DNA from: an uncultured Bacteroidales bacterium | GTDB lineage: Bacteria; Bacteroidota; Bacteroidia; Bacteroidales; UBA932 | Reading direction: 5' to 3' | DNA: 5,156 bases | NCBI GenBank assembly: GCA_945912085.1 | Contig: CAMEBJ010000103.1 | Coordinates: 1 to 5,156, forward strand | The notes under the pieces: generated by a model | What the model was told of the DNA's origin: nothing | Databases searched by the model: none | What the model saw: only the letters and a program-made list of their open reading frames with translations | Part shown: positions 1-5,156 of the stretch, in pieces | Numbering within the stretch: position 1 is the first letter of the stretch | Layout: every line of letters begins with the position of its first letter | Program-made: the position numbers and the translations under genes

Positions 1-1358
1 ACACGCTCTCATTCAGCGATCCTTCACAGAAGAGCATCATCCAGAATGTCAACGTCTATGCCCTGAAAAAGAGGCTGGACTCCACCTACAACTACACTTC
101 CGACCTGAAGGACTCAGACTTTCTTGGAATGGAAAAGATTACCGCAGGAAGTCCGACCTACAACGGCAGGGACTCGCTTTCTTTCGACTTTTCGCTGAAA
201 TACGCACAGAAATTTGTGGATTTGTTCACTAAACACAGGGATATCCAGATGGATCTCGTCGCCTACCTGGAGGAGATTCCCGGAATATACATCAGCGTAG
301 ACCCCCCTCTCAATGACGGAGGGCGAATCAATATGTTCAAGGTGGGCATCGACGTCTCCGACTCCTACTATGTCACAGGAAACTACGCGGAACTCAAGAT
401 TACGGCAGACTACGGCACAAGGGAAAATGTGGACACCTCGTTCCTTTTCTATTTCGGTCCTGCTGAAAGGACTTCAAGCACGCCCCAGTATGCCTTCAAC
501 GTCAGCGAGACTGAATCCGGGAACCGGACCCCGAATCCGGATGACGTCATATATATAGAAGGCGGAACTGGCTACAAGCCTGTCATAAAGGCTGAGAGAC
601 TCAGGGAAACTATCCTGGCAGAACTCGCCAAGGCAACCGACAAGGACGGAAAGGCCCTGAACCTGAATCCAAACGACGTCATCATCAACAAGGCAAGGCT
701 GGTTTTCCCTTACGAGTACGAGAGCACTGACAAGATGAGTCTTTACCCAACTGTCCTCAGCCCTACCTGCAGGATTTCAAAGAAAATCACACCGGATCAG
801 GGAGAACCCTACCAGTATGTCACCTACGCAGGCCTGACCGATGCGAGCGTCGAATCGGAGAACCAGGGAGACATCAACAGGTCGTTGTGCTGCTACACTC
901 CGGACGTGAGTCATCACGTACAGGAAATCATCAGGCTCACTGACGAAAAGCTTGCAGAAAAAAATCAATCCTATTCTGACTTTGATATATGGATGCTTGT
1001 GATGGCATATGAGACCACACAGACCTCCAGTTCATCTTCATCAGACATGAATGACTACTACCAGAACCTTGCCTACCTGAACTACTACAACAACCTGTAC
1101 AATGGCTATGGCGGCTATGGGTATGGCGGTTACGGATATGGCTACGGCGGCTACGGATATGGCAGCTACGGCTATGACAACTACTACAATTACTATCTAG
1201 CATCGATGTACGCATCCTCCGCATCCTCAAGTACCAGTTCGACTTCCCTGATGCTTGACAAGGACAGGTACTATGCTGCCAAGATAAAGGGCCTTGCAGA
1301 CAGCGAGGGGCCACGCATTGAACTGGTCTATTCCTACACGGTCAAGGATCTGGAGTAA
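1..1358 (+). CDS. DUF4270 domain-containing protein, 5'-truncated by the window edge
   Basis: The frame is open from base 3, so the Met at 129 is internal and not the start; about 451 residues are visible and the stop is TAA at 1356-1358. I recognise DUF4270, a Bacteroidota family of predicted exported lipoproteins with no firmly established function. Supporting stretches are VNVYALKKRLDSTYNYTSD before Met129, the YIEGGTGYKPVIKAERLRE segment (residues 142-160 counted from Met129) and IINKARLVFPYE (185-196), a typical strand pattern in this family. The lipoprotein signal expected at the N-terminus would lie outside the window. Between WMLVMAYE (288-295) and LMLDKDRYY (374-382) sits a low-complexity insert of about 75 residues: a Ser run, Tyr/Asn-rich sequence, a Tyr/Gly tract, then Ser/Thr. 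The end (RIELVYSYTVKDLE) looks like an intact last beta strand. The gene converges with acpP and ends 39 bases before a shared hairpin. Family assignment is confident; function is unknown. Confidence 0.85.
   Translation, partial: TLSFSDPSQKSIIQNVNVYALKKRLDSTYNYTSDLKDSDFLGMEKITAGSPTYNGRDSLSFDFSLKYAQKFVDLFTKHRDIQMDLVAYLEEIPGIYISVDPPLNDGGRINMFKVGIDVSDSYYVTGNYAELKITADYGTRENVDTSFLFYFGPAERTSSTPQYAFNVSETESGNRTPNPDDVIYIEGGTGYKPVIKAERLRETILAELAKATDKDGKALNLNPNDVIINKARLVFPYEYESTDKMSLYPTVLSPTCRISKKITPDQGEPYQYVTYAGLTDASVESENQGDINRSLCCYTPDVSHHVQEIIRLTDEKLAEKNQSYSDFDIWMLVMAYETTQTSSSSSSDMNDYYQNLAYLNYYNNLYNGYGGYGYGGYGYGYGGYGYGSYGYDNYYNYYLASMYASSASSSTSSTSLMLDKDRYYAAKIKGLADSEGPRIELVYSYTVKDLE
1104..1175 (+). repeat. 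Tyr/Gly low-complexity tract inside the DUF4270 gene
   Basis: Twenty-four consecutive codons encode only Gly and Tyr apart from one Ser (residues 326-349 from Met129), arranged as irregular GGYGYG and GYG units. At DNA level the related units 1125-1145 and 1146-1169 are near-copies. Glycine uses GGC, GGT, GGA and GGG and tyrosine uses both TAT and TAC, so the copies are not identical. The tract is in frame and flanked by Ser-rich and Tyr/Asn-rich sequence, and the gene continues intact after it. It is probably a flexible or sticky loop in an exported protein; that role is inference. Confidence 0.85.
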
Positions 1359-1397
1359 GGGTCGTATCTGAAGAAGCGGTGACTTCAGAGCACGAAA

Positions 1398-1422
1398 AAC
1401 GGCGGGAGAAAATCCCGCCGTT
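1398..1422. terminator. Bidirectional intrinsic terminator shared by the DUF4270 gene and acpP
   Basis: A perfect 10-bp GC-rich stem (1398-1407 with 1413-1422) closes a 5-base loop. On the + strand it is followed by ATTTTATAT; on the - strand the run of A at 1395-1399 reads as a T tract at the base of the stem. It lies between two convergent genes, 39 bases after the DUF4270 stop and 26 bases after the acpP stop, so it can end both transcripts. A weaker 7-bp hairpin (1367-1373 with 1383-1389) lies just before it and has no T tract. Confidence 0.85.
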
Positions 1423-1448
1423 ATTTTATATCCCTTTCGGAGCAATGC

Positions 1449-1694
1449 TTAGAGAGCGTTGACTTTTGCCTCTATGTAAGCGATTGCGTCACCTACAGTG
1501 GAAATCTTCTCGCCTGCGTCCTCATCAGGAATGGTGATTCCGAAAGCCTTCTCGAATTCCATAATAAGTTCAACAGTATCAAGGGAATCAGCACCAAGGT
1601 CGTTAGTAAAGCTTGCGGTCTCAGTAACTTCTGAAGCATCAACGCCCAACTTGTCAACGATGATTGCTTTTACTTTTTCTGCAACTTCTGCCAT
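1449..1694 (-). CDS. acpP: Acyl carrier protein
   Basis: This 81-residue acidic protein is the carrier that holds growing acyl chains as thioesters on 4'-phosphopantetheine during type II fatty acid synthesis in the cytoplasm. The attachment site is Ser37 in [10 protein letters not shown], the conserved DSL motif recognised by holo-ACP synthase. Helix I ([15 protein letters not shown]), the [12 protein letters not shown] loop and helix II ([13 protein letters not shown]) fit the family closely. Relative to E. coli ACP, helix III has one extra residue, Gly61, in [11 protein letters not shown]. In many Bacteroidales acpP is followed by fabF and rnc; here it is followed by a terminator and a convergent gene, so it appears to be transcribed alone. 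The start is ATG at 1694, with an A/T-rich leader and no Shine-Dalgarno. This is probably the housekeeping ACP given how closely it fits the family; a second copy elsewhere cannot be excluded. Confidence 0.96.
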   Translation of the reverse strand: MAEVAEKVKAIIVDKLGVDASEVTETASFTNDLGADSLDTVELIMEFEKAFGITIPDEDAGEKISTVGDAIAYIEAKVNAL

Positions 1695-1744
1695 AATTGT
1701 TAATTTTAATTAGTAAAAAGTTTATTTTTAATACACAAGTATTT

Positions 1745-1752
1745 CAAACATA
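1745..1752 (-). promoter_or_regulatory. Probable acpP promoter, -7 box TATGTTTG
   Basis: Read on the - strand, TATGTTTG matches the Bacteroidetes -7 consensus TAnnTTTG exactly and lies 50 bases upstream of the acpP ATG, implying a leader of about 40-45 bases. A T-run 17-22 bases upstream is only a partial match to the -33 TTTG box. A second near-match, TTACTTTGC (1759-1767), lies slightly further upstream and could be an alternative. The gap 1695-1824 is otherwise A/T-rich, and I see no convincing terminator for the sigma gene in it, so some acpP transcription could also come from read-through. Confidence 0.5.
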
Positions 1753-1824
1753 ATTGGTGCAAAGTAAATAAAAATTTCCGAAAAATGAAAATTTTATGGT
1801 ATTAAGGTAAGTTTTTGAAGATTC

Positions 1825-2400
1825 CTAAAGTCCGAGGAAAGCGGCCAGAAGGGCGAAATGGAGGTAATCCTTCAAGGCAACACGAAGGGAAGAAAGGGCA
1901 TCCATAATCTCACGCTTGACCTTTCGTTCGGAAACTCCGTAACGCCGGGCAATTTCCTGGTAGGTCATTCCCTGAAAACGGCTGGCGTAGAAGATGTCAC
2001 GGGTGAGTTCAGGGAATCTGTCCATCACATTGAGGAAAATCTTCTCCACCTCGGAAGTGAAGATGAAACCCAGATCCTCGGAAGCAAGAAACTGAATTTC
2101 AGCCTCCAGCGCCTTGAAACGGTCATTGTTGAACTCTCGGGATATTCTCAGCCTTGTCAGCTGGTCACGCATATAGTTCAGACACATATTCTTCACTGAC
2201 TGCATAATGTAGGCTTCAGGAAGGCCTGTGAGCGTGATTGACTTGCGATTGTTCCAGAACTTGACGAACGCATCGGCAACGATGTCCTCCGCCGCCTGCT
2301 GCTGGCGGACATAAGACCTTGCAATAGTGACGAATTTGTCCCTGTTGCGTCTGTAGATGTCCCCGAACTGGGACGGAGTCAGTGATGCGGTGTCAAGCAT
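1825..2400 (-). CDS. ECF-type RNA polymerase sigma-70 factor (Bacteroidetes family), no adjacent anti-sigma
   Basis: This 191-residue protein is an extracytoplasmic-function sigma factor, which directs core RNA polymerase to a specific promoter set. Region 2 spans about residues 10-85, with AAEDIVADAFVKFWNNR (36-52) in the core-binding part. Region 4 spans about 115-180, with the helix-turn-helix GMTYQEIARRYGVSERKVKR (144-163) that would read the -35 element. The hydrophobic tail DYLHFALLAAFLGL resembles the C-terminus of the Bacteroidetes sigma family that usually pairs with FecR-like anti-sigma factors and SusC-type receptors. No FecR gene follows; the next gene is acpP. I chose ATG at 2400; an in-frame TTG at 2409 would add three residues but lies within the predicted -7 box. 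It follows the CotH gene on the same strand, with a hairpin in between. Its targets and signal cannot be read from the window. Confidence 0.92.
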   Translation of the reverse strand: MLDTASLTPSQFGDIYRRNRDKFVTIARSYVRQQQAAEDIVADAFVKFWNNRKSITLTGLPEAYIMQSVKNMCLNYMRDQLTRLRISREFNNDRFKALEAEIQFLASEDLGFIFTSEVEKIFLNVMDRFPELTRDIFYASRFQGMTYQEIARRYGVSERKVKREIMDALSSLRVALKDYLHFALLAAFLGL

Positions 2401-2406
2401 AGTTTG

Positions 2407-2438
2407 CAAATGTACACAAAAAGAGACTGGCAGTCAAG
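2407..2438 (-). promoter_or_regulatory. Predicted promoter of the sigma gene, overlapping the upstream hairpin
   Basis: On the - strand TACATTTG (2414-2407) matches TAnnTTTG exactly, and CTTG (2438-2435) is a three-of-four match to the -33 TTTG box with a 20-base spacer. Only six bases (CAAACT) separate the -7 box from the ATG at 2400, so the transcript would start at or within a few bases of the start codon. The -33 box lies in the loop of the hairpin 2420-2455 and the spacer contains one arm of its stem. Confidence 0.55.
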
Positions 2439-2455
2439 GGATGGCCAGTCTCTTT
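2420..2455. terminator. Intrinsic terminator after the CotH gene
   Basis: A perfect 12-bp stem (2420-2431 with 2444-2455) encloses a 12-base loop. Read on the - strand, it lies 42 bases after the CotH stop and its second arm runs into TTTTTG, as expected for a terminator of that gene. Read on the + strand it is followed by AAG and eight T (2459-2466), so it would also stop antisense transcription entering from the sigma gene side. It overlaps the predicted sigma gene promoter. Confidence 0.8.
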
Positions 2456-2497
2456 AAGTTTTTTTTGAAAATTATGCAGGGGGAATCTCCAAATCAG

Positions 2498-4483
2498 TTA
2501 TTCTGCAAAAAGCTTGTCCAGAAGTTTTGCACGCTGAACTGTCAATTCGCGTATGCGGGCTATCTCGCCTTCAAATGTAGATGCCGGCATATTTGCTTCG
2601 TTACTGTACTGGTAGTAGAATGGCCAAACGGTGAAATTGGCTTCAATAGCTTTTGCCATCCTTATCGGATTCTCATCCAGAATCCGGTCAGTCAGCGCAA
2701 GCAGTTCCGCCCTCTTTGATTTCCACCTGTCATTGACAAAACTGCGCAGCGAAGCATCAGACCAGAACCTCCAGAACCAGTCATTGCTGACATAAGGAGG
2801 CATCCAGAACCCGGCTTTGATCATAAGGTTTGACAATGGTTGATATTCGTAGTGTGGAACTCTCTTGTCGTTGTTCCATCCCTTGTCGCAATCCCAGATC
2901 GGCCCGAAGAAGAGTTTGTCCACTCCCCTGCGCTTGTACATATAAGTACTGGTGTAGCCGTCAAGGTCCCCGACGAGTTCCTTGATGATGATGAAGTCCG
3001 CAAGGGTCTTCTCATCAAAATACTTGCGCCAGCCATTGGAAGGGTCCGTGTAATTGCTTGAGTACAGGGCTGCCTCAGCCTTGTTGATGAAGTCAGTGAT
3101 GTAGTCATACTGCGCAGGGTCACAATCATCGTCCTTCGGGTACTTGTAGGTCATCTTGATACCTTTCTTTGCGGAATAGTGATTGCCTTCGTGCAGGTCT
3201 GTCTCAATGACATAGCCTCCGGTAATCTTTTCAGCATTGCTGCCGTCCGCCGCTTCGAGTTTCTCGACGGCAATTCTGCCGGAGGAGCGCTCAATCTGGT
3301 CACACATCTGATAGACTCCGAGATAGTCTCCGTCCATCTGAATGGTCTTGTTCTTCGAAGAATCGTAGTAAGGACCTGTGAAGTAAATATTGATGAATTT
3401 CAGGCACGAAGTGAAAAGAACGGCCGATGGATCGTGCCAGTTCTCATCATTGTTGTAGAGCAGACGGGAATAGGCATAGGCGATGTCATTTCGCATCAGG
3501 GACTTGTCCATATCCTGGGCAAGGAGGGTCCAGCTTTTAGCCTTGTCGTGATTCAGACCGATTGGACTGAATTTCTCTGGGAACTTGATTCTGAACGGCT
3601 TCTTCGGCAGTCCCCAGGTGGAGTTTCCACGACCTCTCACTTCCACATTACCCTTCTCGGAGCTGTCCCACCAGCCTGTTCCGGTGGATGAGGCAGTTTT
3701 GTCGTAAAGGGTGATGTTTGTAGAGACATAGGTCTCTTTGCTGGTAATCTGCTGTGAAGGCCTCAGGTGAAGGACAGGCAGTTCGGTGTTAATTTGTGGA
3801 CAGTTCAGGGAAACAGTATATTCCCTTGTGTCACCGTTTTCAGCCACAACCGTCACGGTAAAGTCCTCAGCGAAAGAAACTGCCTTCCTGCCGCTTGCAA
3901 CAACTTCTCCCCCGACAAGAACCTGTTCTCCGTCCGTCTCGAAGGTCGGAATGAGCATCTGGGGTTCCTGAGAATCAATCCATTTGAGGTACATTGCGCT
4001 GAAAGTCGCATCTTTTTCGTCAAACTTGAAGTCAATGTCTTCCCTGAGGGCAGGATTGGATGATTTCTTCAATGAGAATGATTTCAGGGAACAGGTGGCC
4101 TTGAGTTTCTTTGTCTGGGTAACGGACACCGTCACAGACTCACATTCCGGAGCGGAAAGAGTAATCTGACCCTCGCGTCCCAGCCTGTAGGCCTCCGCTG
4201 AGACAATGATTTTGTACTCATTCTTTTCCTCTTTTGAACTGAAAAGAACCTTAAACCAGTCAGCCTCTGTTTTTACCGCCACCTTGCGGTTGCAGGAGAC
4301 GTCAACTGTCAGGCTACCCCCTTCAGGAGCAAATTCCAATGTCAGAGAAGAGACCTTCAGAAAAGCCTCCTCAACCTCCTGTCCTGGTTCTTCCGGCTCC
4401 TCGGGCTTCGGCTGTTCCTTCACACAAGACGCACAAAAGACTACCGCGCCCAGGAACAATGTAATCAAACGCGTTATATTCAT
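2498..4483 (-). CDS. CotH kinase family lipoprotein with N-terminal BACON-like domain
   Basis: This 661-residue protein has four parts. Residues 1-20 are a lipoprotein signal ending in Cys20 (VVFCASC); the following VKEQPKPEEPEEP is acidic, like signals that place Bacteroidetes lipoproteins on the cell surface. Residues about 40-123 look like a BACON domain (LTLEFAPEGGSLTVDVSC, ADWFKV, VTVSVTQ). Residues about 130-228 resemble a DUF5018/cadherin-like beta-sandwich (LIPTFET, SGRKAVSFAEDFTV, GDTREYTVSLNCP). Residues about 235-660 are the CotH domain: VEVRGRGNSTWGLPKKPFRI (280-299), GDYLGVYQMCDQIE (385-398), GGYVIETD (422-429), KELVGDLDGYTSTYMYK (501-517) and FGPIWDCDKGW (526-536). By analogy with Bacillus spore-coat CotH, an atypical protein kinase, Asp508 and Asp531/Asp533 are candidate catalytic and metal-binding residues. 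The substrate is unknown. The ATG at 4483 lies 16 bases after the terminator of the LamG gene. Domain calls are firm for CotH and moderate for the two N-terminal domains. Confidence 0.92.
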   Translation of the reverse strand: MNITRLITLFLGAVVFCASCVKEQPKPEEPEEPGQEVEEAFLKVSSLTLEFAPEGGSLTVDVSCNRKVAVKTEADWFKVLFSSKEEKNEYKIIVSAEAYRLGREGQITLSAPECESVTVSVTQTKKLKATCSLKSFSLKKSSNPALREDIDFKFDEKDATFSAMYLKWIDSQEPQMLIPTFETDGEQVLVGGEVVASGRKAVSFAEDFTVTVVAENGDTREYTVSLNCPQINTELPVLHLRPSQQITSKETYVSTNITLYDKTASSTGTGWWDSSEKGNVEVRGRGNSTWGLPKKPFRIKFPEKFSPIGLNHDKAKSWTLLAQDMDKSLMRNDIAYAYSRLLYNNDENWHDPSAVLFTSCLKFINIYFTGPYYDSSKNKTIQMDGDYLGVYQMCDQIERSSGRIAVEKLEAADGSNAEKITGGYVIETDLHEGNHYSAKKGIKMTYKYPKDDDCDPAQYDYITDFINKAEAALYSSNYTDPSNGWRKYFDEKTLADFIIIKELVGDLDGYTSTYMYKRRGVDKLFFGPIWDCDKGWNNDKRVPHYEYQPLSNLMIKAGFWMPPYVSNDWFWRFWSDASLRSFVNDRWKSKRAELLALTDRILDENPIRMAKAIEANFTVWPFYYQYSNEANMPASTFEGEIARIRELTVQRAKLLDKLFAE

Positions 4484-4499
4484 TATTCTTAATAAAAAA

Positions 4500-4529
4500 G
4501 GAGGGATTCAAACTATGCAGAATCCCTCC
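4500..4529 (-). terminator. Intrinsic terminator between the LamG and CotH genes
   Basis: A perfect 10-bp stem (4500-4509 with 4520-4529) with a 10-base loop is followed on the - strand by six T and ATTAAG, a textbook intrinsic terminator. It lies 38 bases after the LamG stop and ends only 16 bases before the CotH ATG. The loop contains TAGTTTG, one base short of the TAnnTTTG promoter box, with no matching -33 box upstream, so I do not call a promoter here. Confidence 0.85.
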
Positions 4530-4567
4530 CGTGAGTATTATTTTACAGTAGGAACTGTTTCTGTCTG

Positions 4568-5156
4568 CTATTTGTCAGGAAGAGCAACCTCTACCCACTT
4601 GATACCTGCAGGACCGGAGTTGTCTCCATTTGACTGCTTAACAATATCTACTTCGCCATAGAGCTTGTTGCCGTTTCCGGTTGCATCCTCGATGGTAGAA
4701 CCCTGTCCCTCAGTGAATTTCCAGTAAGAGTAGAGTCCTTCTGACTTAGGGTCAACGGTGTAGAAGTGATTAGGAGCATTGATTTCCTCTGCGGTGAGTG
4801 CCTTGTTCCAGATACGGATTTCGGTCATCTTGCCTCTGAGGTCACGGTTGTTATCGTAGGAATATCCATACCAGAATACTCTCTTTTCATTAGGCTCGTA
4901 AGACCAGGCTGGAGAGAAATCTACACCTGTCACGTATTGATAAATTGGCCAACCAACATATTTCTGGAATTGCCAGTCATCCTTTTCAAAGACCTTTTCT
5001 CCATTGATGTAAATTGTTGTGGACGCATAGTAGTCATTCAGACTAAATGTATATACACAGGCAATGTGGTACCAGGTTTTTGTCTTGAAATCGAAGTTAA
5101 CCACTTCGTTGCCGGCAAATGTCGCAATCTGGAGAGTATTTTCCTTAATGCCTGCA
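4568..5156 (-). CDS. LamG/concanavalin A-like domain protein, 5'-truncated by the window edge
   Basis: The frame is open to the right edge, giving 195 visible C-terminal residues; a GTG at 5104 is internal and not the start. The stop is TAG at 4570-4568. The LamG-type jelly-roll is shown by LQIATFAGNEV (8-18), KTWYHIACVY (26-35), TTIYINGEKV (46-55), FWYGYSYDNNRDLRGKMTEI (94-113) and RIWNKALTAEEI (114-125). It is followed by the tail GLYSYWKFTEGQGSTIEDAT (140-159) and GIKWVEVALP (184-193). This arrangement resembles the C-terminus of Bacteroidetes DUF1735-plus-LamG lipoproteins found in SusC/SusD polysaccharide loci, where they are thought to bind glycans at the cell surface. The DUF1735 half, signal peptide and promoter would lie outside the window, so that part is inference. 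It is followed by a strong terminator and the CotH gene on the same strand. Confidence 0.85.
   Translation of the reverse strand, partial: AGIKENTLQIATFAGNEVVNFDFKTKTWYHIACVYTFSLNDYYASTTIYINGEKVFEKDDWQFQKYVGWPIYQYVTGVDFSPAWSYEPNEKRVFWYGYSYDNNRDLRGKMTEIRIWNKALTAEEINAPNHFYTVDPKSEGLYSYWKFTEGQGSTIEDATGNGNKLYGEVDIVKQSNGDNSGPAGIKWVEVALPDK

Noticed and set aside
129..131. ATG at 129 as the start of the DUF4270 gene
   Set aside because: The frame is open upstream to base 3 and the upstream residues fit the same domain, so the gene begins outside the window.
541..550. 10-base palindrome ATGACGTCAT
   Set aside because: It is inside the coding sequence with no second copy or regulatory context, and is expected by chance.
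1104..1175. Short repeats resembling a CRISPR or minisatellite
   Set aside because: Units are 15-24 bases, degenerate, in frame and without spacers; they are explained by Gly/Tyr codons.
937..1314. Open frame on the - strand opposite the Tyr/Gly tract
   Set aside because: It encodes Arg/Ser/His-rich sequence that is simply the antisense of the Tyr/Gly repeat, with no recognisable domain.
1771..1795. A/T-only inverted repeat after the sigma gene as a terminator
   Set aside because: The stem is imperfect and lacks GC pairs, so it is too weak to call.
2401..2409. TTG at 2409 as the sigma gene start
   Set aside because: It lies within the predicted -7 box and adds only three residues; the ATG at 2400 is a better start.
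3179..3691. A 170-codon + strand open frame inside the CotH gene
   Set aside because: It lies fully antisense to well-supported CotH domain coding sequence and shows no family features.

Overview
The window looks like chromosomal DNA of a Bacteroidota member, most likely order Bacteroidales; I cannot name the genus. The evidence is a DUF4270 protein, an ECF sigma factor of the Bacteroidetes-specific family, a BACON-containing CotH lipoprotein, a LamG protein of the polysaccharide-locus type, and promoter boxes of the Bacteroidetes form TAnnTTTG in place of E. coli-like ones. The visible starts lack a clear Shine-Dalgarno, and their upstream bases are A/T-rich.

Layout. On the + strand, positions 1-1358 hold the 3' part of a DUF4270 gene; its reading frame is open to the left edge. 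The other four genes lie on the - strand. Read in their direction of transcription from the right edge they are: the C-terminal part of a LamG/concanavalin-like protein (5156-4568, cut by the window), a surface-lipoprotein CotH kinase family protein (4483-2498), an ECF sigma factor (2400-1825), and acyl carrier protein acpP (1694-1449). DUF4270 and acpP converge on one shared hairpin terminator (1398-1422). No stretch over 300 bases lacks a gene. The longest gap is about 130 bases of A/T-rich sequence between the sigma gene and acpP, which carries the probable acpP promoter.

How the genes may work together. LamG and CotH look like envelope or surface proteins from the edge of a glycan-related locus; no SusC/SusD is visible here. 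A strong hairpin terminator separates them, only 16 bases before the CotH start. The sigma factor follows CotH after another hairpin. Its best promoter match overlaps that hairpin and ends six bases before the ATG, suggesting a leaderless mRNA. No FecR-type anti-sigma gene follows it. acpP is the housekeeping fatty-acid carrier and stands alone, without fabF.

I do not see a clearly new multi-gene system. The observations most worth a second look are the overlapping terminator/promoter arrangement at the orphan sigma gene, the secreted BACON-CotH kinase-like protein, the Tyr/Gly tract in the DUF4270 protein, and a one-residue insertion in the ACP.
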